This document shows positions 18,627 through 25,971 of a stretch of 64,000 nucleotides of DNA, piece by piece. Each line of letters starts with the position of its first letter. Position 1 is the stretch's first letter. The translations under genes and the position numbers were made by a program. Source of the stretch: Pseudomonas corrugata (GTDB taxonomy: Bacteria; Pseudomonadota; Gammaproteobacteria; Pseudomonadales; Pseudomonadaceae); contig NZ_LHVK01000006.1 of the NCBI RefSeq assembly GCF_001269905.1, positions 273,228 through 337,227 on the forward strand. The letters run 5' to 3'. A model generated the notes under the pieces. That model made no database searches and was not told the DNA's origin. It saw only the letters and a program-made list of their open reading frames with translations.

Positions 18627-19407
18627 ATTGACCCCTGCCTGATTCTATTTATTGCTACCGTCAACAACGACGGCGGCATTTCAACGTGTGCACGACGTGG
18701 CGAATAACAATCGATCACCGCTGCTTACGCCGCCTCGGACGAACGTCTTCAAGGACACGGCGATACAGCTGTTTACCAGCATTGAAACGTGGCAAGTGGG
18801 TGGAAAGCATTCATCGCTCTATCCACTCGGTAGCGGAAGAGGCGTTCGAATCAGAAACCGGAGGCTTATTTCCAGGAAGGCAAGGGCGATAGGCGGAAAG
18901 AATGTAAAGCCTGCTTCTGCTATCACCCAGGATCACCCTTGAATAAAGCCGCAGAATCCATTCAAACCAACAACCACAGCAGCAAATTAACACGGGCAAT
19001 ATTTCTACAACATCAACTTAGGACTTATACAAATCAGTATTTTAGTCGTAACGAGAGCACACTCGGCGACCCAACGTTCGTATCGTTTCAACTCAGCGAA
19101 CGGGGAGCGCACGCTGACAGGCACCGCAATGCGCCATTTTAGTGCGGCACGTTTTTAATTAGCATGCTATCGACCTAAAAAATCCCCGCCGCCAAGGTGA
19201 TAGCTCAACGCCATGGTCTGAATCTTGCCTTATTTTTCGTTATAACGCGGTCCCTTACAAAGGGAACCGAGAATGGGAAGTTTCGCTACAGAGCCCGCGT
19301 ACAGAGCGATCAGAGCGAATTTTCGAGGCCTTTTAAAAGAACACCTGTTTCAGCATTTGTGTAGAAACGCACAAAAAGAGTGCAAGGGTGTTCAGGGGAG
19401 TATGGGC
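18627..19407. other. Gene-free interval between two chemoreceptor genes
   Basis: About 780 nt separate the divergent chemoreceptor genes. Short open frames on the plus strand (for example 18652-18942) have no ribosome site or protein-like composition and I do not call them. No hairpin, repeat or RNA gene stands out. Promoters for both receptors should lie here, but no consensus sigma-28 or sigma-70 box is clear enough to place. Confidence 0.5.
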
Positions 19408-21465
19408 ATGCAGGCTTTTCTATCACCGGGCATCAGATTATTGGGACGTTTCGGCTTCGCCGGTAAATTCCAATTGTTGTTCTTGCTCTTCATCCTGCCA
19501 CTCATGGGCAGTCTGTGGATCATCGGCCAGGACTATCGCGATCAGCTCAGCCTGATTTCCGGGGAACGTGCCGGGGTCCGCCAGTTACTGGCCCTGGACA
19601 ACCTGGACAACCTGCTCACCGCCCAGCGCAACCGCGCTGCCCGTTGGCGCGCCACGGAAACCAATCGGCAACCTACGCCTGCCACGCTTGCCGCGATGGC
19701 GGCTTTCGATGCCGTACAACCGGCCCTCAACCAGGCCGCCGATGACCTGAGCACCACTTTGCAGGCCGAAGGCGCCGAAGCCGACATCCTCGCCCGCTAC
19801 CAAGCCTTGCAGAACAGCCTCAAAGGTCTGGACTCGAAAAGCCTGGGCACCGTAGGTTGGTGGCCGGACGGCTATGATCGCTTCACCGCCGCCCTCAGTG
19901 CACTGCAATCCCTGCGTGAGCAGATCGTGATGGACAATCGCCTGACCCTCGCCTCCTGGCTCGAAACCTATCTGCTGACCCAGATCTCGACCCAGCAGAC
20001 CCCCGAGCTGATCGAGCGGGTCGGACGCCTGGCCAGCGTCGGACAGGCCTCGGTAGTGTCGGGCCAGTTCACACTGCAGAGCCGCCTGCAATTGCGGGAC
20101 CTGCGCAGCCGCATCGGCGACGCCCGGGATCAGTTGCTCAAGACCGGTGGACTCCTGGAAGCACGCCTGCCTGGCGACCTGCAAACCTGGGCCGGTCAAT
20201 ATCAAGGCAGCCTCAAGCGCCTGGATGCCGAACTGAAAGTGCTCGACGACGGCGTGTTCGGCGGCTCCATCAGCCTGAAACCGGAAGACTTCGAGAAACA
20301 CCTGGACGCCCTGCTGTCCGATCTGGCCGCTTTGCGCCAGCAATCCCTGGTGGCCCTGGATACACGGCTGAACCATTATCACGCTACGGCGATCCGCCAG
20401 TTCACACTGGTGGCTACGGTGCTGGGCTGCCTGCTGTTGGCGGCCCTTTACCTTTTTGTCTGCCTGCAAGCGTCCATCCGCCTCAGCGCCAGCGGCATCA
20501 CCTTGCTGGCCGAAGCCCTGCGTGACGGTAACCTCAGCCTGCAAGTGCCGGTGCAAGGACGCGATGAATTGGCGGCGATCAGCACCGCCCTCAACGTCGC
20601 CGTGGTGCAACTGCGTAACAGCTTGCTGGGAGTCGACCATGAGACATCGCAGGTAAGCAATGCCGTGCGCACCCTCAACACCCATTCCAGCGGCGCCCTG
20701 GGAGAAGTCGAAGCCCAACAGATGCAGATCAGCCAAATCGCTGCCGCCGCAACGCAACTGGCCGCAACCTCTCAAGGCGTGGCAAAAAGTTGTGAGCAGG
20801 CCTCTGACAGCGCCCAGCAGACCCGGCGCATCGCCGCCGACAGCAGCCGCGACAGCCAACGCACGACCGCGAGCATCCAGCAGCTCAACCAGCGCCTCAA
20901 CGAAACAGCCGCCGCCCTGGGCCGGGTAAGCGAACAGGGGCAACAGATCCAGTTGGTGGTCGACACCATCCGTGGCGTGGCCGAGCAGACCAACCTGCTG
21001 GCGCTCAACGCCGCCATCGAAGCGGCCCGCGCCGGGGAACAGGGCCGCGGTTTCGCGGTGGTTGCCGATGAGGTCCGCAGCCTGTCGCAGCGTACCCAGT
21101 CCTCCACCCAGCAGATTGCAGGCACCGTCGACAGCCTGCGCGCGACGGTCAATGAAGCTGTCAGCCTGATGGAAGCCGCCTGCGAGCAGGCACAGACCGA
21201 TGCCCAAGCCGTCACCAGCCTGGGCGAGCGCCTGGGGGAAATCGCCAGCGCCGTGCAAAGCGTGACCGATACCCTGGCGCAGATCGCCACCGCAGTGGAC
21301 GAACAGGCCAGCACGGCCGACGAGGTCAGCGGCAATATCCAGCAGGTCGATCAAGCCGCCATGCGCTTGCTGGATGGCGCTCGGGCGGTGAACCTGGCGG
21401 CCGATACCCTGAGCCAGGGAAGTCAGGCACTGAGTGCGAATACAGGGAGATTTCAACTCGGTTGA
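19408..21465 (+). CDS. Methyl-accepting chemotaxis protein with helical periplasmic sensor
   Basis: A 685-residue chemoreceptor. TM1 (FQLLFLLFILPLMGSLWIIG) begins about residue 20. A periplasmic region of roughly 280 residues follows, predicted mostly helical (HBM- or 4HB-like, with a repeated LALDNLDNLLTAQRN type pattern). TM2 is FTLVATVLGCLLLAALYLFVC, then HAMP (ALRDGNLSLQVPVQGRDELAAISTALN). The signalling tip is [30 protein letters not shown]. In-frame Met codons occur from 19273, but the ATG at 19408 has AGGGGAG seven nt upstream and starts the usual short cytoplasmic tail, so it is preferred. The ligand is unknown. It is transcribed divergently from the other receptor. Confidence 0.92.
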   Translation: MQAFLSPGIRLLGRFGFAGKFQLLFLLFILPLMGSLWIIGQDYRDQLSLISGERAGVRQLLALDNLDNLLTAQRNRAARWRATETNRQPTPATLAAMAAFDAVQPALNQAADDLSTTLQAEGAEADILARYQALQNSLKGLDSKSLGTVGWWPDGYDRFTAALSALQSLREQIVMDNRLTLASWLETYLLTQISTQQTPELIERVGRLASVGQASVVSGQFTLQSRLQLRDLRSRIGDARDQLLKTGGLLEARLPGDLQTWAGQYQGSLKRLDAELKVLDDGVFGGSISLKPEDFEKHLDALLSDLAALRQQSLVALDTRLNHYHATAIRQFTLVATVLGCLLLAALYLFVCLQASIRLSASGITLLAEALRDGNLSLQVPVQGRDELAAISTALNVAVVQLRNSLLGVDHETSQVSNAVRTLNTHSSGALGEVEAQQMQISQIAAAATQLAATSQGVAKSCEQASDSAQQTRRIAADSSRDSQRTTASIQQLNQRLNETAAALGRVSEQGQQIQLVVDTIRGVAEQTNLLALNAAIEAARAGEQGRGFAVVADEVRSLSQRTQSSTQQIAGTVDSLRATVNEAVSLMEAACEQAQTDAQAVTSLGERLGEIASAVQSVTDTLAQIATAVDEQASTADEVSGNIQQVDQAAMRLLDGARAVNLAADTLSQGSQALSANTGRFQLG

Positions 21466-21568
21466 CAGGCATTTGTGGCGAGGATGGATAAGCGGTTGAA
21501 AGCGCAGAGAAATATTTCAGATTTACGCTTGACACTTCCTCGTTACCGGCGAATAATGCGCGCCACTT

Positions 21569-21645
21569 GGCTACATAGCTCAGTTGGTTAGAGCATAGCA
21601 TTCATAATGCTGGGGTCCGGGGTTCAAGTCCCTGTGTAGCCACCA
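21569..21645 (+). tRNA. tRNA-Met(CAT), elongator
   Basis: A 77-nt cloverleaf with acceptor arm GGCTACA/TGTAGCC, encoded CCA, D-loop GCTCAGTTGGTTAGAGC, anticodon CAT at 21603-21605 and T-loop GGTTCAAGTCC. The GGCTAC start matches elongator tRNA-Met rather than initiator or tRNA-Ile2. Its 3' end is the integration site of the adjacent element and remains intact after insertion. Confidence 0.95.
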
Positions 21646-21650
21646 AGTAC
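21632..21650. repeat. attL, 19-bp direct repeat at the tRNA-Met 3' end
   Basis: CTGTGTAGCCACCAAGTAC covers the 3' part of the tRNA gene plus five nt. An identical copy occurs at 37650-37668, defining the left boundary of the integrated element. Confidence 0.93.
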
Positions 21651-21690
21651 CGATCCATAGATGTCTACAGCAGTCTATGAATCACCTCAA

Positions 21691-21718
21691 GAAGCCCGCC
21701 TCGTGCGGGCTTTCTTGT
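21691..21718 (+). terminator. Terminator supplied by the element downstream of tRNA-Met
   Basis: The arms AAGCCCGC and GCGGGCTTT surround a short loop and are followed by CTTGTTT. It lies about 50 nt beyond the tRNA and replaces the displaced native terminator now found at 37.67 kb. Confidence 0.75.
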
Positions 21719-21759
21719 TTCTGGCTGTCCACCTCTATCTACCCCTATCCTTCCCCACC

Positions 21760-21809
21760 GTGTATGCCCACGTGTATGCTTCAGAACTAATTGAACTGGA
21801 GGCATACAC
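21760..21809. repeat. Left arm-type sites (GTGTATGC) for the integrase
   Basis: GTGTATGC occurs at 21760-21767 and 21772-21779, and in reverse orientation (GCATACAC) at 21802-21809, just upstream of the integrase start. A matching pair is found near the right end at 37567-37587. The 12-nt spacing and placement at both ends fit integrase arm-binding sites; the reversed copy could also let the integrase repress itself. Confidence 0.6.
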
Positions 21810-21811
21810 GG

Positions 21812-23053
21812 ATGAAGCGCGCCGATATCAAGCGACGTCCTCTCGCTGATACAACACTTTCCAGCCTGGAGCCTGAGGCCGGGGCATACCGCGAACTAGA
21901 CAGTCCTGGGCTGTATTTCAGAGTCAAACCAAACGGCCAAAAATCTTGGGAATTACGCTACAAGAAACCGGACGGCAAATGGTCTTGGCTAGGTCTCGGC
22001 GGCTATCCAGAGGTAAGCGGCGCCTTCGCTCGACAGAAAGCGGCAGAGCTGAGAGCTGACGCCTCAGAGGGCAAGAACCCAATCATCTCCAAGAAGGCTC
22101 GTCAGGCGGCTGACATTGACGCAGCCAATGACACCTTCGAATCACTAGCCAGGGAATGGCATACGTCTCGCCTCAGCGGCTGGGATGCTGGAACTGCCAA
22201 AAGGATACTCGGCGCACTCGAACGCCACGTGTTCCCCTTGCTCGGTAAACGTCCCTATACGTCGATCATGTCTATGGAGTGGATGGAGCTATTGAGAGGA
22301 CTTGAGCGCCAGGGGATTTTGGAACAGATGAGTCGCGTGAGGGCTTACTGCAAAGATATCTATGACCTGGCTCGCGTGACTGGCAGAGCCGTCAATAATC
22401 CCTTGGAGGGCGTGCATAAGTTTCTGTCATCAGGAAAGGCAGAGAACTACGCTCATGTTTCTCCTGACGAGCTCCCTGGGTTACTTCGAGCTATACGCTC
22501 CTATCCGCATGCCAAAGATGTTCAGCTTGGCCTGCGGCTGCTGACCCTGATGGCAGTCCGTCCCAGCGAACTTCGCGAAGCTCATTGGGTAGAGTTCGAC
22601 TTCGATAAGAAACTGTGGACAGTGCCTGTCGAACGTAAGGGACGTAAAAAAGGCCGCGAACATCTGGTGCCGCTATGCACTCAAGCTGTAGATGCCCTAT
22701 TGGAGCTTCGGCAACTTACCGGTGCATACCCTCTCCTGTTTCCAGGTAGAAGCGACCGCACCAAACCCCGAAGCGACACCGTGTTTCTCATGGCTCTCAG
22801 ACGTCTTGGTTACGAAGGCCGCCAGACCGGTCATGGCTTCCGCCACATCGCCAGCACCATCCTCAATGAGCATGGTTACCCCGCTGACCATATCGAGGCC
22901 CAACTCAGTCACAAGGCACAGGGTGTCCGAGGTATTTACAACAAAGCTCAGTACCTCGAGCAACGCGTGAAAATGATGCAGTGGTATGCAGATCACCTTG
23001 ATGCCCTAGAGGTAGGCAATGTCGTGCAAGGCCAATTCGGAAAGGCTGTATGA
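21812..23053 (+). CDS. int: P4-type tyrosine integrase
   Basis: A 413-residue site-specific recombinase. The N-terminal arm-binding domain (DUF4102; LDSPGLYFRVKPNGQKSWELRYKKPDGK, WLGLGGYPEVSGAFARQKA) is followed by a core-binding SAM-like domain and the catalytic domain. Catalytic residues visible are Arg in LMAVRPSELREAHW, H-x-x-R in HGFRHIAS, the later His in LSHKAQGVRG and the Tyr nucleophile in GIYNKAQYL. I start at the ATG at 21812 with GGAGG about 10 nt upstream; an in-frame ATG at 21791 is less likely. It catalyses insertion into and excision from tRNA-Met, whose 3' end lies 166 nt away. Confidence 0.95.
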   Translation: MKRADIKRRPLADTTLSSLEPEAGAYRELDSPGLYFRVKPNGQKSWELRYKKPDGKWSWLGLGGYPEVSGAFARQKAAELRADASEGKNPIISKKARQAADIDAANDTFESLAREWHTSRLSGWDAGTAKRILGALERHVFPLLGKRPYTSIMSMEWMELLRGLERQGILEQMSRVRAYCKDIYDLARVTGRAVNNPLEGVHKFLSSGKAENYAHVSPDELPGLLRAIRSYPHAKDVQLGLRLLTLMAVRPSELREAHWVEFDFDKKLWTVPVERKGRKKGREHLVPLCTQAVDALLELRQLTGAYPLLFPGRSDRTKPRSDTVFLMALRRLGYEGRQTGHGFRHIASTILNEHGYPADHIEAQLSHKAQGVRGIYNKAQYLEQRVKMMQWYADHLDALEVGNVVQGQFGKAV

Positions 23054-23083
23054 GTACGCATACCCAGCCCCCCTCTAAAACGG

Positions 23084-23206
23084 GTGTAACGCGTGTGACA
23101 CGTGTAACGAACGACATCAACCAATTGAATTTATTGTATTTTTTTCACGTTACACCGCGACCACCTCAACGATACACCGAGTGTAACGACACCAAGTCGT
23201 GTAACG
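23084..23206. repeat. Left GTGTAACG iteron cluster, candidate replication origin
   Basis: Five perfect GTGTAACG words occur in 123 nt: forward at 23084, 23102, 23181 and 23199, and reverse (CGTTACAC) at 23148. A near copy CGTGTGACAC lies between the first two. An AT-rich stretch (23117-23147) sits in the middle, like a DNA-unwinding element. Related words occur at 36.64-36.76 kb. The arrangement resembles the P4 origin bound by its alpha primase-helicase; a homologous enzyme is encoded here. Confidence 0.6.
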
Positions 23207-23248
23207 AAAATCCGCCTCGCTCAGCCCTGCGGGCGGTGCCATTTTCAT

Positions 23249-24238
23249 ATGCGCATCGCTGCAACTGCCCCCCAGCTCCGGGGCGACGGGGTGCCCAACA
23301 TGCCCATTGAACCGAGCACTGGCATAGAGGAGCTGGAAATTGCAGGGATAGACGTAAAATGCTTAATCCAGGACATGGACGACGTCGAACGAGCCATTCG
23401 TGAATTGGCTCTCTACCGCCAATTCAGTGAGCACTTCCGACAAGCATTCGACCTTATCGACGACGCCACTTCATTCTGGCTTGAGGATGGCTCCTACGCG
23501 CTGTGTGCTGAACCAGTCACAACAACGGTCTTTGAACTACGTGACGTCATTGATGACCATGCCAGCGTCGCGGGAGCAGCCTCGTTGCCAAATGTCATTC
23601 GACATCTCCCCGGCTTCAATCATCAAGCTACAGACTCGCAACTGGCAGCGACCTTTGCCCTCGTGCTTGGCACCGAAGCGGTAGAGGCTCTCGGAAACTG
23701 GTTGTTTGAACTTGAACTTGCGACCTACGACATCGATGCAGAACTGCTAGAGCAGTTGAGAAATGACTCGCCCCCCCAATATCTAGACCTGGTCGAAAAA
23801 GAACGATACCGCCGCAGTGGAACCGAAATCAAAGCGCGAGAGCGATTCGCTGAATTGCTGGGTGAAGCCAAACAGACCCTATCGATGGCAGAACTGTATA
23901 GGCAAGCGGAGAACATTGACGTATTCAAGACTGGCTTCAACGCATCCAGCCTGATGCACCGAATGCTCAATGAGGCTTTCTCGGCAAAGGCATCGAAGCG
24001 GGGCCATGAAGCCGGTAAGGGAAATCGAGACCCTGAATCAAAAATACAATCGGACACGATGTATAGGCGCGCGAATATCAAGGCAGCGGCCGAAAAAATC
24101 ATCAATGGCCGCTTGATTGAAAAGCGCAGTCTGAGCGATGCAGAGCTAACCAATCTGCTTTTTGACCAGAACGTTCATGGAACCAAAAAAACCATCAGAG
24201 ACCATCTGACCATTCTGGGTCTTAGACCCCTCAAATGA
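23249..24238 (+). CDS. Hypothetical protein of the integrative element
   Basis: A protein of up to 329 residues that I do not recognise. It is acidic and mainly helical (DMDDVERAIRELALYRQFSEHFRQAFDLIDD; IDAELLEQLRNDSPPQYLDLVEKERYRR), with a basic C-terminal third (MYRRANIKAAAEKIINGRLIEKRSLSDAELTNLLF) ending in a possible DNA-binding helix-turn (TKKTIRDHLTILGL). Starts at 23249, 23291 (GTG) or 23300 (ATG) are possible; none has a strong Shine-Dalgarno. It begins immediately after the GTGTAACG cluster, so a replication- or copy-control role is conceivable. No membrane segment or signal peptide is visible. Confidence 0.6.
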   Translation: MRIAATAPQLRGDGVPNMPIEPSTGIEELEIAGIDVKCLIQDMDDVERAIRELALYRQFSEHFRQAFDLIDDATSFWLEDGSYALCAEPVTTTVFELRDVIDDHASVAGAASLPNVIRHLPGFNHQATDSQLAATFALVLGTEAVEALGNWLFELELATYDIDAELLEQLRNDSPPQYLDLVEKERYRRSGTEIKARERFAELLGEAKQTLSMAELYRQAENIDVFKTGFNASSLMHRMLNEAFSAKASKRGHEAGKGNRDPESKIQSDTMYRRANIKAAAEKIINGRLIEKRSLSDAELTNLLFDQNVHGTKKTIRDHLTILGLRPLK

Positions 24239-24244
24239 AAAAAA

Positions 24245-24269
24245 GGGGAGCGGACACTGTCCGTTCCCC
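24245..24269. terminator. Strong hairpin after the hypothetical gene
   Basis: The arms GGGGAGCGGAC and GTCCGTTCCCC pair with one G-T wobble around a 3-nt loop. The flanking A-run lies upstream, so the T-tract would serve minus-strand transcription; for the plus strand it lacks a U-tract and may act only as a stabilising hairpin. Confidence 0.5.
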
Positions 24270-24323
24270 CTCCCCTACGTAGCGTATGGCCTGTTGTCTC
24301 ATTTCACTCAGGTTAGGCTCGCT

Positions 24324-24578
24324 ATGAATACCGTATCAAAAACCATCGCGTCTCAAGACCCAGCATCGACCCTCATTCGAATGCCTGAGGTCATTTCAAT
24401 CGTAGGGCTTGCACGCCCGACCATCTACAAGCTCATGCGCCAACCGGACAGTGGATTCCCAATGCCGGTGAAGCTCAGCAACAGCAACGCCCGAAGCGCT
24501 CCGGTTGCATGGGTTTTGGCAGAAGTTCAAGCATGGACACGAGCACGCATCGCTGCCCGTGATCAGGTGGCCGCATGA
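24324..24578 (+). CDS. AlpA family regulator/excisionase-like protein
   Basis: An 84-residue DNA-binding protein of the AlpA/MerR-like helix-turn-helix group: LIRMPEVISIVGLARPTIYKLMRQPDSGFPMPVKLS is the family signature, with the usual W-x(2)-AEVQAW helix near the end. AlpA proteins control integrase expression and excision of P4-like elements. The ATG at 24324 is preferred to the TTG at 24294, although the ribosome site (TTAGG) is weak. The stop overlaps the next start as ATGA, indicating translational coupling. Confidence 0.85.
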   Translation: MNTVSKTIASQDPASTLIRMPEVISIVGLARPTIYKLMRQPDSGFPMPVKLSNSNARSAPVAWVLAEVQAWTRARIAARDQVAA

Positions 24579-24880
24579 GCCGCAAGATCGCCAACAAAGC
24601 CCTGATGTACCCGTTCTCCATTCTTCGCCAGATCGGCTTTTCGCCCCGCCTCATGCAGCGCCTGGAGCGCTACCGCAGCCAGCAGGACAAACAGGGTCGC
24701 GTGGTCAGTGTGCTCAGTTGGGCTGACGGCACCTGGTGCGCGCTCTCTCTCCACTGCGAAAAGACCGGGGCGGTGATCGTCGACGAGGGCCAGCAAGCGG
24801 AAGCCTATGAAGACGCCCGCTCAATGCTCCAAGGCGGCTTCCTGCCCCTGCTTTCCCTGCGCTTCGACTTTCATGCCTGA
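24575..24880 (+). CDS. Small hypothetical protein coupled to AlpA
   Basis: A 101-residue protein without a recognised domain. It starts at an ATGA overlap with the AlpA gene. The N-terminus is basic (MSRKIANKALMYPFSILRQIGFSPRLMQRLERYRSQ) and the rest reads as a compact alpha/beta unit (GRVVSVLSWADGTWCALSLHCEKTGAVIV). Proteins of this kind are common next to AlpA in pseudomonad islands, but their role is unknown. A perfect 11-bp hairpin lies just after the stop. Confidence 0.65.
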   Translation: MSRKIANKALMYPFSILRQIGFSPRLMQRLERYRSQQDKQGRVVSVLSWADGTWCALSLHCEKTGAVIVDEGQQAEAYEDARSMLQGGFLPLLSLRFDFHA

Positions 24881-24886
24881 AACGAA

Positions 24887-24915
24887 AACGCCTCCGGGGG
24901 CGATCCGGAGGCGTT
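24887..24915 (+). terminator. Perfect 11-bp hairpin after the AlpA operon
   Basis: AACGCCTCCGG and CCGGAGGCGTT pair perfectly around a 7-nt loop, seven nt after the stop of the AlpA-coupled gene. No U-tract follows, so it may be a weak or factor-assisted terminator, or an mRNA 3'-end stabiliser. Confidence 0.55.
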
Positions 24916-25069
24916 GAGGTAAATCTACATGCCCGAACAATTTATGCCACACCTAAAAAATCCGCAAGCCACCCGCGTAGTTGCACTTTCGAAAAACGAG
25001 CGGTACTCTCTGGTCGTCGCTGCAAATTCAGCGAATGGGCTTGGCGGCCCAAACAGTACAAGGCGCAAC

Positions 25070-25102
25070 AGCGCCCCCATTACGATTGCAGGCGCTTTTT
25101 TT
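25070..25102 (+). terminator. Leader terminator upstream of the C4-like RNA
   Basis: The arms AGCGCC (25070-25075) and GGCGCT (25091-25096) are followed by an unbroken T-run to 25102. It lies between the first target copy (seqA-like) and the antisense RNA, the position of the regulated leader terminator in P4-type immunity. Confidence 0.7.
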
Positions 25103-25123
25103 GTGTCTGCATTCCCGTGTTAT

Positions 25124-25190
25124 GGCGGGTTGCGTAGGAGCACCCTCGGGTGCGCCGGTCTCCTTGTACGCCGGTCCGCCAATCCTGCGC
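25124..25190 (+). ncRNA. C4/CI-type antisense RNA (satellite immunity RNA)
   Basis: The segment folds as a stem-loop (GCACCC/GGGTGC at 25140-25153 inside GGAG/CTCC) with two exposed words: CCTTGTAC (25162-25169) and CCGCCAA (25176-25182). Each word is perfectly complementary to a sequence upstream (GTACAAGG at 25056, TTGGCGG at 25041) and again downstream (GTACAAGGAG at 25238, TTGGCGG at 25211). The downstream copy includes the AAGGAG ribosome site of the gene at 25257. This seqA-seqB-seqC plan is that of P1 c4 and P4 CI RNA. The exact RNA ends are not known. I also know the GGTTGCG-x-GGAG and GCCGGTC-x-CGCCAA words from C4-family RNAs. Confidence 0.7.
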
Positions 25191-25256
25191 AATCCGTCAC
25201 CCTAATCTGCTTGGCGGCAGACGGTGGCGGTTCCTCAGTACAAGGAGCCTTCACAA

Positions 25257-25418
25257 ATGCAACACGCCCTCAATCCGTTCAAAAATCGCGCCGCTGCACA
25301 CCGTGCAATGGCTCTCGCCGCTCTACACGCCAACTCCAGCCTCGCTACTCGTCTTGCCCGTTACAACGCCCATATGGTCAAAGCTCGCGCTCTCGAAGCC
25401 GCAGGCGGTGCCCAATGA
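25257..25418 (+). CDS. Small leader-controlled protein (icd/kil position)
   Basis: A 53-residue basic, alanine-rich peptide (MQHALNPFKNRAAAHRAMALAALHA at the start). Its Shine-Dalgarno AAGGAG lies 9 nt upstream, inside the downstream target of the C4-like RNA, so its translation should be blocked when the RNA pairs. In phages P1 and P4 the equivalent position is taken by small inhibitors of cell division or host killing; the sequence itself is not recognisable as one. The stop overlaps the next start as ATGA. The long overlapping frame from 24929 in another register is not used. Confidence 0.65.
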   Translation: MQHALNPFKNRAAAHRAMALAALHANSSLATRLARYNAHMVKARALEAAGGAQ

Positions 25419-25705
25419 ACTCCTCCCTCAGCTTCGCCTTGCCCGAAGACCTGCTCTGCGTCAGCAAAGATATCGAGAAGGGTGTCCCGGTTGATGCAAT
25501 CACCTGTGCCATCAACCGCGCAGAGTCCGTACTGATGTTGCTTGAGGACCATTTCGAAAGCGAAAGCGACAGACCACGCCTAGCCAATCACGTCCTGGCC
25601 GCTGTTATTTGGGATGTCCGGGGCACCCTGGGACTGATTAAAACCCTGACCCTGCACGGTGACACCACGTCTGTGCCGATGGATCAGAAAGGCGGTGCCG
25701 TATGA
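25415..25705 (+). CDS. Small hypothetical protein in the replication operon
   Basis: A 96-residue acidic protein, start at the ATGA overlap with the 53-residue gene and stop overlapping the next start in the same manner. It is mostly helical (LPEDLLCVSKDIEKGVPVDAITCAINRAESVLMLLEDHFE, LANHVLAAVIWDVRGTLGLIKTLTLHG). It resembles small DUF3077-like pseudomonad proteins in composition and neighbourhood, but I cannot name a family with confidence. Coupling to the primase-helicase suggests an accessory role in element control. Confidence 0.65.
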   Translation: MNSSLSFALPEDLLCVSKDIEKGVPVDAITCAINRAESVLMLLEDHFESESDRPRLANHVLAAVIWDVRGTLGLIKTLTLHGDTTSVPMDQKGGAV

Positions 25706-25971
25706 GCGCTCACACCACACTAGGCCGAGCGTCGTTTTTCAATAAAACCTCGGGCCAGGGCGTGTTTCGGGTGAATGCGGGCATTCCTATTGAGGACGCG
25801 CTCGAAACGGTTTCACTCCTCCAGCATTATGCCAATCAACTCACGCTCGATGCCGCCATGAGTGATAAAGGCGAGCGCTACAGCTGGTGCGCGCTTTACC
25901 TGGGCGAAATGGCAAAGGCCCTGATTGATGATGTGAACGATGCGATGTTTATGCCGGGGGCCGATACATGA
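25702..25971 (+). CDS. DUF3077-like small protein
   Basis: An 89-residue protein. FRVNAGIPIEDALETVSLLQHYANQLTLDAAM followed by RYSWCALYLGEMAKALIDDV fits the DUF3077 pattern common in pseudomonad chromosomes and islands. The function is unknown. ATGA overlaps at both ends tie it to the neighbouring genes and to the primase-helicase. Confidence 0.7.
   Translation: MSAHTTLGRASFFNKTSGQGVFRVNAGIPIEDALETVSLLQHYANQLTLDAAMSDKGERYSWCALYLGEMAKALIDDVNDAMFMPGADT

Noticed and set aside
19176..19205. Sigma-28-like promoter (TAAA then GATAG) upstream of the second chemoreceptor
   Set aside because: The -10 word deviates too far from GCCGATAA to be called.
19585..21456. 623-codon antisense frame opposite the second chemoreceptor
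   Set aside because: Common third-position GC shadow of a coding gene; no ribosome site and His/Gln/Gly-rich composition.
24929..25705. Long open frame of 258 codons across the C4-like leader
   Set aside because: The first 160 residues are low-complexity translation of a structured RNA region; only its 3' part, from the ATG at 25415, has a real start signal and is annotated.
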